DNA from: Psychroserpens sp. Hel_I_66
GTDB lineage: Bacteria; Bacteroidota; Bacteroidia; Flavobacteriales; Flavobacteriaceae
Direction: 5' to 3'
NCBI RefSeq assembly: GCF_000799465.1
Contig: NZ_JUGU01000001.1
Location: 124,001-188,000, forward strand
Length of the DNA stretch: 64,000 nucleotides
Shown here: positions 44,940-53,505 of the stretch, piece by piece
How the letters are laid out: each line of letters starts with the position of its first letter
Numbering within the stretch: the stretch's first letter is position 1
Notes under the pieces: model-generated
Seen by the model: only the letters and a program-made list of their open reading frames with translations
Told to the model about the DNA's origin: nothing
The model's database searches: none
Translations under genes and position numbers: made by a program

Positions 44940-46355
44940 CTAATATTCTCCCCTTTTATTCCAATCAAAATCATCTTTCTTTAAGTCATTTTCTTTTGCT
45001 AATTCAGAAAGCATATTGTCAAGCTGTTCTCTTGAAACCCATTTTCCATTGACGAAAACACCTGTGATTTTCTTGGTATTATTGATGTTTTTTAAAGGAT
45101 TTTCATCAAGTAAAACTAAATCTGCAAATTTTCCTTTTTCAACTGTTCCTATCTTGTCATCAATTTCTAACCATTCTGCCGGTAAACGAGTTGCAGAAAT
45201 CAAAACTTCGTTTGTAGTTAATCCTGCATCTACTAAAAGTTTCAATTCGTCGTGTAGAGAAAAACCCCAAACGATTCCAGATGTTCCAGAATCTGTTCCT
45301 GCAACCATTGGTACTCCTGCGTTTTTGAATTCTTTTACAAGCTTAATGTGAAAATCGACAAGTGAGTCAAAATATGCTACACGTTCGGGTGATGTACCTT
45401 TATTATATTGGTTTGAGACTATCCATTTGCTTTGCATTAATGGATGAACATATTTGAAGCTAGATAAATTTTTGACACTATCGAGTGAACGTGCTTGTTT
45501 TGCAATGTATACTAAATTAGATAGGTTTGGCGTAACCCAAGTTCCATTATCTTTGGCTAATTTTGCAAACTCTTTAGCTACTTCATTTGTATATTTATCT
45601 GTCTGACTTGAAAATTCCTCTGCGTGTGCTACCATACCAAAATGAGGTACAAAAGCATCTTTTGTGTTACCTTTGAAGATTGTTGGAATATGACCAATAA
45701 CTTTCATTTTTTGTTTACTTGCCTCATCAATAATAGCTTTGTAAGTCTCAGCATTTAAATTAGAATAAACTTTAATAAATTCGTAGCCTTGTTGCTTAGC
45801 GAGTCTCACAGTTTGTCTTCCGTCATTAGGTGTATTTGCAGTATTTCCAGACTCGCCACCATCTACCAAATAAGCTAAAGCAATCCGTGGACCAATGACT
45901 TTGCCATTGATAATTTCATTTCTTTGTCCAAAATGCTCTACTCGACCACTAAGTTCAAAAGTTGTTGTAACTCCATTTGCAACATAGAGCAACATAAAAT
46001 CTTGATTATCCATAAATAAGGTTGCACCTTTTGTAGGATAATTTGAACTCATTCTTACATCCGCAAGATTATGAACGTGCATATCAATTAGACCAGGAAT
46101 TAGCCACTTATCCGTTCCGTCTATTGTTTTAGCATTTAATGGAATGGAATCATTTATTGATAGTATCTTCTTATTACGAATTACAACGGTCGCTTTTTCA
46201 ATGACTTTATTGTCCTCTGTCATTGGAATTATGTTCACATTTCTTATGACATATGTAATATTACCTTGTTTATTTTTATTTAATAGTGATTGGTTTTGAG
46301 CATTCAAATTGAAGTTGATGGTGACAAGAAGAATTAGGATTTTTAAGAATTTCAT
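44940..46355 (-). CDS. Exported amidohydrolase
   Basis: 471 aa with a signal peptide (MKFLKILILLVTINFNLNAQ). Metal-dependent hydrolase landmarks: WLIPGLIDMHVH (HxH), FIKVYSNLNAETYKAI (metal-bridging Lys), VIGHIPT and MVAHAEEF (His residues), VPMVAGTDSGTSG (catalytic Asp), and IGTVEKGKFADLVLLDENPL at the end. It belongs to the imidazolonepropionase/prolidase-like group, cleaving amide bonds in peptides or small molecules. At about 1.4 kb it is a large single-gene cassette, ends gttaggcac and ttgcctaac. Confidence 0.9.
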   Translation of the reverse strand: MKFLKILILLVTINFNLNAQNQSLLNKNKQGNITYVIRNVNIIPMTEDNKVIEKATVVIRNKKILSINDSIPLNAKTIDGTDKWLIPGLIDMHVHNLADVRMSSNYPTKGATLFMDNQDFMLLYVANGVTTTFELSGRVEHFGQRNEIINGKVIGPRIALAYLVDGGESGNTANTPNDGRQTVRLAKQQGYEFIKVYSNLNAETYKAIIDEASKQKMKVIGHIPTIFKGNTKDAFVPHFGMVAHAEEFSSQTDKYTNEVAKEFAKLAKDNGTWVTPNLSNLVYIAKQARSLDSVKNLSSFKYVHPLMQSKWIVSNQYNKGTSPERVAYFDSLVDFHIKLVKEFKNAGVPMVAGTDSGTSGIVWGFSLHDELKLLVDAGLTTNEVLISATRLPAEWLEIDDKIGTVEKGKFADLVLLDENPLKNINNTKKITGVFVNGKWVSREQLDNMLSELAKENDLKKDDFDWNKRGEY

Positions 46356-46425
46356 TATGATTTTTGATTGATGATTGTCCTTAAAAGACGATAAATATGA
46401 GAATTTGTTACAATCTTGGTCAAAT

Positions 46426-46627
46426 TTTGCCTAACGGTTTAGCTATGAACAGTACGGGAGCAAACTAGCGTTTGCTTTCCGCCACGCACATAGCAAAATC
46501 TTTTTGTTTTGTTTTTTCTTTTCCTGTCCAAAGCAAAATCCAAAAGATTTTGCGGACTCCATAAAAATACACAAACCTTTCGATTAAGCCTGAAACCCGT
46601 ATTGTTTATAGGTTTTGTTATCTGCTG
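46426..46627 (-). repeat. attC-like site 23, long-class variant
   Basis: Left core ttgcctaac, right core gttatctgc. Central stem gcaaaatctttttg / caaaagattttgc, unrelated in sequence to sites 13 and 22. Its right core supplies the TAA stop of the gene at 46618. Confidence 0.82.
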
Positions 46628-47262
46628 GCTTTTTCCACGCTGTTTAGTTCAGCTATTAATTCCACCGTACGTTCTTTTACTTCGTTGGAAGAATGAGCAC
46701 AACAAAATCCTTCTTGAATTTTCCAACTACGGTATTTGTATAATTTATTATTTAATTCTAATTGATAGTCGCCAATTTCAACTAAGTGTTTGTCCGTTTG
46801 CTCAGAACCCAATAGGATTCCTGAGTTAAATTTCATTTCCGTTTCAGGTAAATTTGTATTAAAATCTGATGATGTTAACAGAATTCCATTTTTAGGAATT
46901 TCTATAGTTTTAGTCCATGTGAATGGATTTATAGAAAGTCCTTTTTCATTTTCAACTCCATAAACTATCGAAACATATTCTTTTTCAAAATTATCAGAGA
47001 TTTCTAAGGTTTGAGTTCTTTCTCCGTAATAATATATAAATCCGATTACGCTAATAATTGCGAGTTGTATTAAGAATATTTTTCCTAAACCTACTTTGGC
47101 CTTTTTTAGAAAAAAGTCGATTAAAAATGTTACAACTGCCAAAATCCCAATGTAGATAGCTGCAAATGTTCCCCAACCAGTTTCGTCCATAAATAGCAAA
47201 TAGATGCATAACAATATTGCTCCAATTGCGATTATCAAAAATGGTGTGAAAAATCGTTTCAT
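46618..47262 (-). CDS. Membrane protein, stop codon inside attC
   Basis: Start set at ATG 47260-47262 (MKRFFTPFLIIAIGAILLCI); the longer frame begins inside the attC site. 214 aa with three transmembrane segments (FLIIAIGAILLCIYLLFM, FAAIYIGILAVVTFLIDFF, IFLIQLAIISVIGFIYYYG) and a soluble C-terminal domain containing FCCAHSSNEV. The TAA stop is part of the GATAAC core. Ends gttatctgc and gcagataac match 9 of 9. Function unknown. Confidence 0.62.
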   Translation of the reverse strand: MKRFFTPFLIIAIGAILLCIYLLFMDETGWGTFAAIYIGILAVVTFLIDFFLKKAKVGLGKIFLIQLAIISVIGFIYYYGERTQTLEISDNFEKEYVSIVYGVENEKGLSINPFTWTKTIEIPKNGILLTSSDFNTNLPETEMKFNSGILLGSEQTDKHLVEIGDYQLELNNKLYKYRSWKIQEGFCCAHSSNEVKERTVELIAELNSVEKASR

Positions 47263-47278
47263 TTGTTTTTTTGAGCTT

Positions 47279-47402
47279 GCAGATAACGGTCTAGTGTATG
47301 ATTTCGTTGCGTGTTTAAGCACTAAAGTTAGCTAATAAATCACAGATAGAAAGTCCGCGAGGACTTTCGTAAGTAGGCTTTAACTAGCAATGAATTATAC
47401 AC
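47279..47402 (-). repeat. attC-like site 24, left part (interrupted by IS110)
   Basis: Left core gcagataac, hairpin GAAAGTCC-GCGA-GGACTTTC and right arm tagcaatgaattatacac. It then changes to IS sequence. The missing right end, tttgttgtggttag, is at 48620-48633 beyond the IS. Confidence 0.85.
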
Positions 47403-47617
47403 ATCTTAAGTTTACAATTCATTAAATTAGAGTATAAATCAGAAAGAACAAAAGAGAGGAATAAGGTTAATATACACGCAGAAGCTTTGGACTTCGTCAA
47501 CATTGAAAACCCCCTCTCTTTTCTACACAGATTCCGTACAGTTCTATGAGGCCTTTCGGACCTCGGTTTTAAGTCGTTGGAACTCGCGTAGATTGTCCTT
47601 TCACAAAACATTTTCTT
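47403..47617 (+). ncRNA. Candidate IS110 bridge RNA region
   Basis: Non-coding left end of the IS. IS110-group elements express a structured bridge RNA from this end with loops matching target and donor. It contains local stems (ggcctttcggacctcgg; cccctctcttt with aaagagagg upstream). The word ttaatatacacg (47467-47478) resembles the attC arm aattatacac where the IS is inserted. No structure was computed. Confidence 0.4.
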
Positions 47618-48589
47618 ATGGATAAAGATATCAAATATTTTGGGATTGACATCAGCCACCTGGTCTTCGATGTCACGGGTCCCGATGGCAACCACCACCA
47701 GTTCAGGAACAATCCCTCTGGCTTCAGGAAGTTTTCAAAACTATTGGACGGTGACAGCCACTGTGTGATGGAGGCCACGGGCTATTACCATTACCAGCTG
47801 GCCTATCACCTGCTGGAGTCCGGCATAAAGGTATCCGTGGAGAACCCTTTGTCGGTAAAGCGCTTCATACAGATGAAGCTCTCGAAGGTCAAGACCGACA
47901 AGAGCGATTCCAGACTCATCTGCGAGTACGCGAAACAGGTGGAACTGAAACTCTGGAAGGGCAATTCCAGGGAGCAGACAGAATGCCTGCAGATGGCAAG
48001 GCTCCTTGACGTGTACACAAAGCAGTGCACCATGATAAAGAACAAACTGCATGGAGAGGAGGTTCTGGGAAACCCGAGCAGGGCAGTGGTATCATCCCTG
48101 AACCGCTCCAAAAAACATATTGAGAAAGAGATGGCGGAACTGGAGAAAAAACTGCTCATGACCGTAAAACGGGCGCACCAAGAGGTACTGACCTGCGTGA
48201 AGAGCATACCTGGCATCGGTACCAAGACAGGTGTCATGCTGATAGTCCTCACTGGTGGGTTCGAGCGTTTTTCAAGCGCCAGCGAGCTCTGCAGCTATGC
48301 AGGCCTGACACCAATAATAAGGAACAGTGGGAGCAGCGTGAACGGGCGCAGCAGGATCAGTAAGATGGGCAACCAGAAGCTGCGGAGCCTATTGTTCATG
48401 TGCAGTTTTAGCGCAGTTAAATATAACAGGGCATGTAAGGCGATCTATGATCGTATAGTGGCAAAGGGAAAGAGCAAAAAACTGGCATTGATAGCGGTAT
48501 GTAACAAGCTGTTGAAACAGGCTTTTGCAGTTGCTAAATCAAGGTTGAAATATGATAGGGAATATAAAAGTGTGTTGGTGAAAAATTAA
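47618..48589 (+). CDS. IS110-family transposase (DEDD recombinase)
   Basis: 323 aa. N-terminal RuvC-like DEDD domain: YFGIDISHLVFDV with Asp, HCVMEATGYYHYQLAYHL with Glu, and KTDKSDSRLICEYA with the Asp pair. C-terminal Tnp_20/transposase_20 domain: VKSIPGIGTKTGVMLIVLTG, CSYAGLTPIIRNSGSS and ISKMGNQKLRSLLFMC with the conserved Ser region. Full length for the family, no disruption, so probably active. It is oriented opposite to the surrounding cassettes. Confidence 0.94.
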   Translation: MDKDIKYFGIDISHLVFDVTGPDGNHHQFRNNPSGFRKFSKLLDGDSHCVMEATGYYHYQLAYHLLESGIKVSVENPLSVKRFIQMKLSKVKTDKSDSRLICEYAKQVELKLWKGNSREQTECLQMARLLDVYTKQCTMIKNKLHGEEVLGNPSRAVVSSLNRSKKHIEKEMAELEKKLLMTVKRAHQEVLTCVKSIPGIGTKTGVMLIVLTGGFERFSSASELCSYAGLTPIIRNSGSSVNGRSRISKMGNQKLRSLLFMCSFSAVKYNRACKAIYDRIVAKGKSKKLALIAVCNKLLKQAFAVAKSRLKYDREYKSVLVKN

Positions 48590-48643
48590 TGGGGTTTTAC
48601 TTGTTTTTTAACACAGTACTTTGTTGTGGTTAGTGTTTTTTAT

Positions 48644-49438
48644 TTATTTACTCAATTTTAGTATTCTAAAAGCACCTTGAATTACCAAGACAAAAACAAT
48701 TGTTCCGATAATCAAATCAGGTTTGCTTGAACTCAACCAATTTACCAAAAGTCCAGCTATTATAACTCCTAAATTGATAATCACATCATTTGAAGTGAAA
48801 ATCATACTTGCTTTCATATGAGCTTCTTCTTTACTCTTTGACTTTTGTAAAATGTAAAGGCAAATTCCGTTTGCAATAAGTGCAAAAATCGACACGATAA
48901 TCATTGTCGAAAAGTCAGGAAGTTTCTCGTCTCCGATAAATCTCCTTAAGACTTCCACAAACCCAATAATCGCAAGTGTTATTTGGAAATATCCAGCAAG
49001 TTTTGCAATCCGTTTTTTTCTTATTATAGTTCCGCCAACCGCAAACAAACTAATTCCGTAAACGAAACTGTCCGCAAGCATATCCAAACTGTCGGCAACT
49101 AATCCCATTGATTTTGAGATTATTCCAGTTGTCATTTCTATGATGAAAAAAGCGAAATTTATTCCGAGTACAGTCCAGAGTAGTTTCTTCTGATTTGAGT
49201 TTTCATTAAATTCCGTTTGGTTGGTTTGTTCGGTCGAGATTTTCTTTCCGCCTAAATTCAGTTCTATAACGGACTTTTCGATTTGGTCGATTTGTCCGCT
49301 GTGAAAAACGGTCAGTTTTCGGTTGGGAATGTCAAAGTCCAAACTCGCAATACTTGAGATTCCATCCAATTTCATTCGTATTAGATTTTCCTCCGAGGGA
49401 CAATCCATTTTGGCAATCTCAAATATCGTTTTATTCAT
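48644..49438 (-). CDS. CDF-type cation efflux transporter with HMA-like N-terminus
   Basis: 264 aa. The first 65 residues resemble a degenerate heavy-metal-associated domain (IFEIAKMDCPSEENLIRMKL with one Cys). Then six transmembrane segments with the CDF metal sites GLVADSLDMLADSFVYGISL (D-x3-D in TM2) and MIFTSNDVIINLGVIIAG (N-D in TM5). It probably exports a divalent or monovalent metal; the usual long C-terminal domain is absent. Single-gene cassette, ends gttgtggtta and taaccacaac. Confidence 0.85.
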   Translation of the reverse strand: MNKTIFEIAKMDCPSEENLIRMKLDGISSIASLDFDIPNRKLTVFHSGQIDQIEKSVIELNLGGKKISTEQTNQTEFNENSNQKKLLWTVLGINFAFFIIEMTTGIISKSMGLVADSLDMLADSFVYGISLFAVGGTIIRKKRIAKLAGYFQITLAIIGFVEVLRRFIGDEKLPDFSTMIIVSIFALIANGICLYILQKSKSKEEAHMKASMIFTSNDVIINLGVIIAGLLVNWLSSSKPDLIIGTIVFVLVIQGAFRILKLSK

Positions 49439-49460
49439 TCACTTTCTCGGTTTTGGGACA

Positions 49461-49601
49461 TTAACCACAACGTGTTTGTATATGAAAAGTTGCGTGTAAA
49501 AATGCGAGAACTTTCCGATTTTAAAAATACCAAAATAAATATTAACTTACCAAAATAATAAGATAAATGAAGCAATTTTTTATATACGGTGTTATGTGCA
49601 T
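49461..49601 (-). repeat. attC-like site 25, reduced centre
   Basis: Left core taaccacaac, right core gttatgtgca. The arms tatatgaaaagttgcg and gcaattttttatata pair well, but the standard hairpin is replaced by AT-rich sequence (ccgattttaaaaataccaaaataaat). Confidence 0.78.
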
Positions 49602-49717
49602 ACTGGATTCAATAGTATTGCTTTTTTTGAAAATTGTCCATGCGTTAGTAATAAACATCCATTCCATAGTCTTTTGTTTCGTCTCAAATTTGCACTGTAA
49701 CAAATAAACAAGAAACG
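49602..49717. other. Upstream region of the plus-strand ABM gene
   Basis: About 115 bp containing ctttttttg and a tagtcttttgtttcg stretch that may be a weak promoter box. No exact TAnnTTTG was found. A promoter is expected because the following gene opposes the array direction. Confidence 0.3.
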
Positions 49718-50437
49718 ATGAAAACTAAAGTTCCATTAAAATTAGCATTCCTAGTTTTTCTACTAGGATTTACAATTCAAACATTTTCAAAATCTAAAAA
49801 CACAAACATTATGAATAGTACAAAAAAAGAAACTATCGGATTATTAGTAATTATGAAAGCAAAAACAGGAAAAGAACAAGACGTCAAAAACTTCTTACTT
49901 GGTGGATTAGTATTAGTAAATCAAGAACCTCAAACAGTATCTTGGTTTGCCTTTCAAATAGATAATAATACTTTTGGTATTTATGATACTTTTGAAGTAG
50001 AAGAAGGAAGACAAGCACATTTAACAGGCGAAGTTGCGAAGGCATTATTAGCAAATGCAGGTGATTTATTAGAGAACTTTGATCCTAGCACAGATATTCA
50101 AGCAGTAGATGTATTAGCATCTAATCATAAATCCGGATTGCAAAACAAGGGTTTGCTTGTTATTATGAAATCTAAAGAAGCAAAGACAACAGATGTTGAA
50201 AACTTCCTTAATGTCGGCAAACAATTAGTTGGTGACGAGCCAAAAACTTTATCTTGGTATGCTATAAAAATAGATGCTACTACATATGCAATCTTTGATA
50301 CTTTTGCAGATGATTCTGGTAGAGATACACATTTAACAGGGAAAGTTGCAGCAGCACTTATGGAAAATGCGCCTGTTCTTTTAGATGGTTTTGAAGCATC
50401 AGCAATTCAAAAAATAGACATCATAGCTTCGAAATAA
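49718..50437 (+). CDS. Exported tandem ABM-like (ferredoxin-fold) protein
   Basis: 239 aa. Hydrophobic N-terminus (LKLAFLVFLLGFTIQTFS) as a signal or anchor, then two repeats of about 95 residues. Repeat 1: IGLLVIMKAKTGKEQDVKNF...TVSWFAFQIDNNTFGIYDTF...HLTGEVAKALLANA. Repeat 2: GLLVIMKSKEAKTTDVENF...TLSWYAIKIDATTYAIFDTF...HLTGKVAAALMENA. This is the antibiotic biosynthesis monooxygenase fold duplicated in one chain. Enzymatic activity is uncertain. It is on the plus strand, in one cassette with the AraC gene downstream. Confidence 0.8.
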   Translation: MKTKVPLKLAFLVFLLGFTIQTFSKSKNTNIMNSTKKETIGLLVIMKAKTGKEQDVKNFLLGGLVLVNQEPQTVSWFAFQIDNNTFGIYDTFEVEEGRQAHLTGEVAKALLANAGDLLENFDPSTDIQAVDVLASNHKSGLQNKGLLVIMKSKEAKTTDVENFLNVGKQLVGDEPKTLSWYAIKIDATTYAIFDTFADDSGRDTHLTGKVAAALMENAPVLLDGFEASAIQKIDIIASK

Positions 50438-50448
50438 TTGTTATCTTT

Positions 50449-50482
50449 AGAAAGGAGTGTAATAAACACTCCTTTCTTTTTA
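50449..50482 (+). terminator. Hairpin terminator after the ABM gene
   Basis: Perfect 12-bp stem agaaaggagtgt / acactcctttct, loop aataa, followed by tttt. It separates the ABM gene from the AraC regulator, which would need its own promoter or read-through. Confidence 0.85.
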
Positions 50483-50513
50483 ATACGTAACATTAAAGAA
50501 GAAATAGACTCTT

Positions 50514-51377
50514 ATGGCTCAAATTATTATTGATAAGCAAAATGGTGAACTGGCATTTAGACTAGAAAGGTTTGAAAATCTTAATCAATTTGACCATTTA
50601 CAGCGAAAAAATTATTATTCTATTATTTTACTAAAAGGAAACAATTACAAGTTAAATGTAGATGTTTCTAATTATGAATTACAAGGCAACCAAATGATTT
50701 GCTTGTCACCTTATCAACCATTTATGATTTCTTCTGAAGAGTCTTGTTCAGGCTGGTTATTAAATTTTCACCCTGACTTTTTTTGCACATATCGACATCA
50801 AAATGAAATTGAAACAGAGGGCATTCTTTTTAACAACTTTCATGGATTACCACATTTTAAAATTTCTGAAAAAGCGTTATTTTTTAACCTTATAGATCAA
50901 ATTTCAAAAGAAATGGATAGAGATTCTATTGCTCAGCATGAGGTTCTTGTGGCTTTTTTAAAGGTGTTTTTAATAGAAGCTGTGAGACAAAAAAAACAAT
51001 CCAATAAAGATATAGTGCCAAAATTTTCTGATGATCAATCTGAAATATTGCAAAATTTAGTAGATTCTATTGAGAAGAATTATTCTGAGTTACACTCTGC
51101 GAAAGATTATGCAGATGTTTTATGTGTTAGCACTAAAACATTGGCTGGAATTGTGAAAAAATATTTACAGCAAACACCTAGTTCGTTAATTTCTAATAGA
51201 ATTATTATAGAGGCTAAACGCGAACTATATTTAACCTCAAAACCTTTGAAACAAATCGCAGCTAATCTTGGGTATGACGATGAATTTTATTTTAGTAGGT
51301 TTTTCAAGAAGAAAGTAGGTGTTTCTCCCGATAATTATAGAAAGACAGTAGGTTTTGCTAAACTAGAAAAATTATGA
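50514..51377 (+). CDS. AraC-family transcriptional regulator
   Basis: 287 aa. N-terminal cupin-like sensor (MICLSPYQPFMISSEESCSG) and C-terminal AraC HTH pair (HSAKDYADVLCVSTKTLAGI; LKQIAANLGYDDEFYFSRFF, KKKVGVSPDNYRK). It is downstream of the tandem ABM gene in the same plus-strand cassette and likely regulates it. Cassette ends gttatgtgca and tgcacataac are perfect over 10 bases. Confidence 0.9.
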   Translation: MAQIIIDKQNGELAFRLERFENLNQFDHLQRKNYYSIILLKGNNYKLNVDVSNYELQGNQMICLSPYQPFMISSEESCSGWLLNFHPDFFCTYRHQNEIETEGILFNNFHGLPHFKISEKALFFNLIDQISKEMDRDSIAQHEVLVAFLKVFLIEAVRQKKQSNKDIVPKFSDDQSEILQNLVDSIEKNYSELHSAKDYADVLCVSTKTLAGIVKKYLQQTPSSLISNRIIIEAKRELYLTSKPLKQIAANLGYDDEFYFSRFFKKKVGVSPDNYRKTVGFAKLEKL

Positions 51378-51395
51378 TTGTCAGTATGTCTTAAG

Positions 51396-51533
51396 TTGCA
51401 CATAACGTGTTTGTATATGGTTTGTTGCGTGGTTTAGCACGTAATTTAGCAAATAAAAACCGAATAGAAAATCCGCGAGGATTTTCGTAAGTAGGCTAGA
51501 ACTAGCAATAAATTATATACGGTGTTAGCACAC
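51396..51533 (-). repeat. attC-like site 26
   Basis: Left core tgcacataac, right core gttagcaca. Hairpin GAAAATCC-GCGA-GGATTTTC. Confidence 0.88.
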
Positions 51534-51542
51534 GTTATTATT

Positions 51543-52286
51543 TTAAAGTTTCTCAAGTAATTTCGCCTTTTGCTCACTAAATTCCGTTTCTGTCAAAATT
51601 CCGCTGTCTTTTAATTTTCCAAGTTTTTCTAATTGTTCCAAAACATTTGGTTCTTGACTATTTTGTGCAATTGGTTCTTTTGGTTTTGATAATTTATCAC
51701 GAACAAATTCCGCAAATATTCTTGAAGATGCTTTCTCAACATTGTCAATTGAAGCAATATTTCCAGATGTGTGAATTTTGACTTTTCCTAAAATGAGTCC
51801 AGTTTCATATTGGATTGAACTTATTTTTTCAAGAGGAAAATCCTCAACTTTTAGTCCGTAAATCATACCTTTGTCAATGAACACTAAACGTCTATTAGTA
51901 GACACTAAAATTCCATTTCCATTATTATACGTTCCTTGAATTATGTGGTCGATTTTTTCGTTTTCCGCAAGAATTTGTGGTAACTCGTTGATTTCTTTTC
52001 TCCCAAAAAATGTCGAAACATTGCTTAAATTTAGACTTTTAATTTCTGCTTTAATCTCGTTTAATTTTTCGTTTTTAGTACTGTCAGTTTCTTCCTTTTC
52101 TTGAAGAAGATTTTGTATATCAGTTAGTGAATGTTTTTTTAATTTAAACGCTATACTTGGATTTATTTTATTAATTTTTTTGTAACAAGAAGTGCAAATA
52201 ACACTACCGTCATTTAATTTACCAGCACCAAATGTTGGGGTATTAATAAATTTTAATTTTACAGAACATACAGAACAATTATTCAT
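51543..52286 (-). CDS. Zinc-ribbon, PH-like and SHOCT domain protein
   Basis: 247 aa. N-terminal zinc ribbon (NNCSVCSVKL...VICTSCYKK, two CxxC), a coiled region, a bacterial PH-like domain (KIDHIIQGTYNNGNGILVST NRRLVFIDKGMIYGLKVEDF, in pieces) and a C-terminal SHOCT helix pair (LEQLEKLGKLKDSGILTETE FSEQKAKLLEKL). This is a stress-type scaffold architecture. It follows the gene at 52292 by 5 bp in one cassette. Confidence 0.75.
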   Translation of the reverse strand: MNNCSVCSVKLKFINTPTFGAGKLNDGSVICTSCYKKINKINPSIAFKLKKHSLTDIQNLLQEKEETDSTKNEKLNEIKAEIKSLNLSNVSTFFGRKEINELPQILAENEKIDHIIQGTYNNGNGILVSTNRRLVFIDKGMIYGLKVEDFPLEKISSIQYETGLILGKVKIHTSGNIASIDNVEKASSRIFAEFVRDKLSKPKEPIAQNSQEPNVLEQLEKLGKLKDSGILTETEFSEQKAKLLEKL

Positions 52287-52291
52287 ATCGT

Positions 52292-53191
52292 TTAGTTGTT
52301 AAATGTTACAGGTTCAGAGTCTTTTCCCTCGTACATTGTATAATAGGTATATTCGCTCTCTCCTTTGTACCAACGATATCTTGCTTGATTAAATCTAAAC
52401 ATATTCAGCACTTCTTGAACTTGAGTTTGAAATTCCTGTTTGTTTTTATTTGCAGCAAAAACTCCACCACTAAAGTTTATGTATTTTTTTCCTGTTCCAT
52501 TGGCTGAAACGTCAATATCGTTTTCCCACATTTTTTTTGCGACAATTTTTGCATATTGGTTTCTCAAATTTGGAAATTCTTTTATTTGTATTTTCGAAAC
52601 TTTTGATTTAAGGTTTTCTCCTAATTTATTAATTTCTGTATTTTCTGATTCCTCTGCTTCTTTAATGATTTTCGCCCAACTTGCAAAAAGAACTATATCC
52701 ATTTGTAGTTCTTCAATTGAGTTTCCGTCCGCAAATTCAATTCCGTCATTTATAGATTTCAGTTCTCGTTCAAGTTGTTCTTTTTGTTGTAGAGCTTCTT
52801 CTTTTTTGGCTTTTTCTGCATTAAGTTTTTCTGCAACTAATTTTTGTTCGGCTGTTAGATTGTTTAGACTGTCAGCTTTTTTTATAAGTAATTGAGCATT
52901 ATTATATAGACTATCCGTTTTTTCTATTTTTTCTAAAGTAGAAATTGCGTTTGAGTAATTTCCTTCTTTTATGTTTTTATTAGCAGTTTCAATACTTGTT
53001 TTAGAGTCAATTGTTGTATCAATAAAAATAACTCCTAAAACACCTGTTATAATTATACTTAAAAACCAATAACCAATAACTTTTAACCGAGTTGGTTTAT
53101 TTGTCCATCTCAAAATTAATGATGGTTTTACAAGTCCAACAATAAGAGCAATAAATAATGCAAAGCTTAATAATCCTAAAATTCCTGCCAT
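52292..53191 (-). CDS. Membrane-anchored coiled-coil protein, 299 aa
   Basis: Two N-terminal transmembrane segments (LLSFALFIALIVGLVK; VIGYWFLSIIITGVLGVIFI), a TPR-like pair of helices (KNIKEGNYSNAISTLEKIEK) and a long coiled coil (KLVAEKLNAEKAKKEEALQQ KEQLERELK). The C-terminus is folded (WENDIDVSANGTGKKYINFSG). Possibly an envelope partner of the zinc-ribbon/PH protein downstream. Function unknown. Confidence 0.65.
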   Translation of the reverse strand: MAGILGLLSFALFIALIVGLVKPSLILRWTNKPTRLKVIGYWFLSIIITGVLGVIFIDTTIDSKTSIETANKNIKEGNYSNAISTLEKIEKTDSLYNNAQLLIKKADSLNNLTAEQKLVAEKLNAEKAKKEEALQQKEQLERELKSINDGIEFADGNSIEELQMDIVLFASWAKIIKEAEESENTEINKLGENLKSKVSKIQIKEFPNLRNQYAKIVAKKMWENDIDVSANGTGKKYINFSGGVFAANKNKQEFQTQVQEVLNMFRFNQARYRWYKGESEYTYYTMYEGKDSEPVTFNN

Positions 53192-53505
53192 AGTTTTTCT
53201 GTTTTGTTTTGTTTAAAATTTCAAATCTAATTTTTCTGCTAAAAAGAAACTTACGGTTTTCCGTATTTGTCAAATTTTAGCACGATGTTCGTTTTTAATG
53301 TGTGCTAACGGTTGTGTATATGGCTCGTAGCGTGCAAATTAGAAAAATATTTTCGGATTAAGCACAAGCCAAATTTTTAAATTTTTCTTATTATCTTTTT
53401 TCTCAATAAGCTAAATTAAAAAATTTGGCGACTTTCCAAATATGCCTTAACTTAGTTTAAGCAACTAACTAGCTATGAGTTATATACGTTGTTGTGAGCT
53501 GGCTT
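53192..53505. other. Region holding attC-like site 27 and the cassette leader
   Basis: Apart from the attC-like site at 53300-53500, the 100 bases nearest the gene at 53191 are AT-rich without a gene or hairpin. On the minus strand they form the leader of that two-gene cassette. Confidence 0.5.
53300..53500 (-). repeat. attC-like site 27, long class
   Basis: Left core tgtgctaac, right core gttgtgagc. Central stem ccaaatttttaaattt / aaattaaaaaatttgg with one mismatch. Outer arms gtatatggctcgtagcg / agctatgagttatatac. Confidence 0.85.

Larger units (their letters stand above)
47403..48619 (+). mobile_element. IS110-family insertion sequence inside an attC-like site
   Basis: A 323-codon DEDD transposase gene with about 215 bp of non-coding DNA on its left and about 30 bp on its right. 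No terminal inverted repeats or target duplication are seen, as expected for IS110. The two flanks rejoin to a normal attC end (attatacac plus tttgttgtgg). Its higher GC content contrasts with the cassettes, indicating recent arrival. Confidence 0.82.

Noticed and set aside
47741..48252. Minus-strand frames within the IS110 transposase gene
   Set aside because: Shadows of the transposase reading frame; Cys/Ser-rich composition typical of antisense frames.
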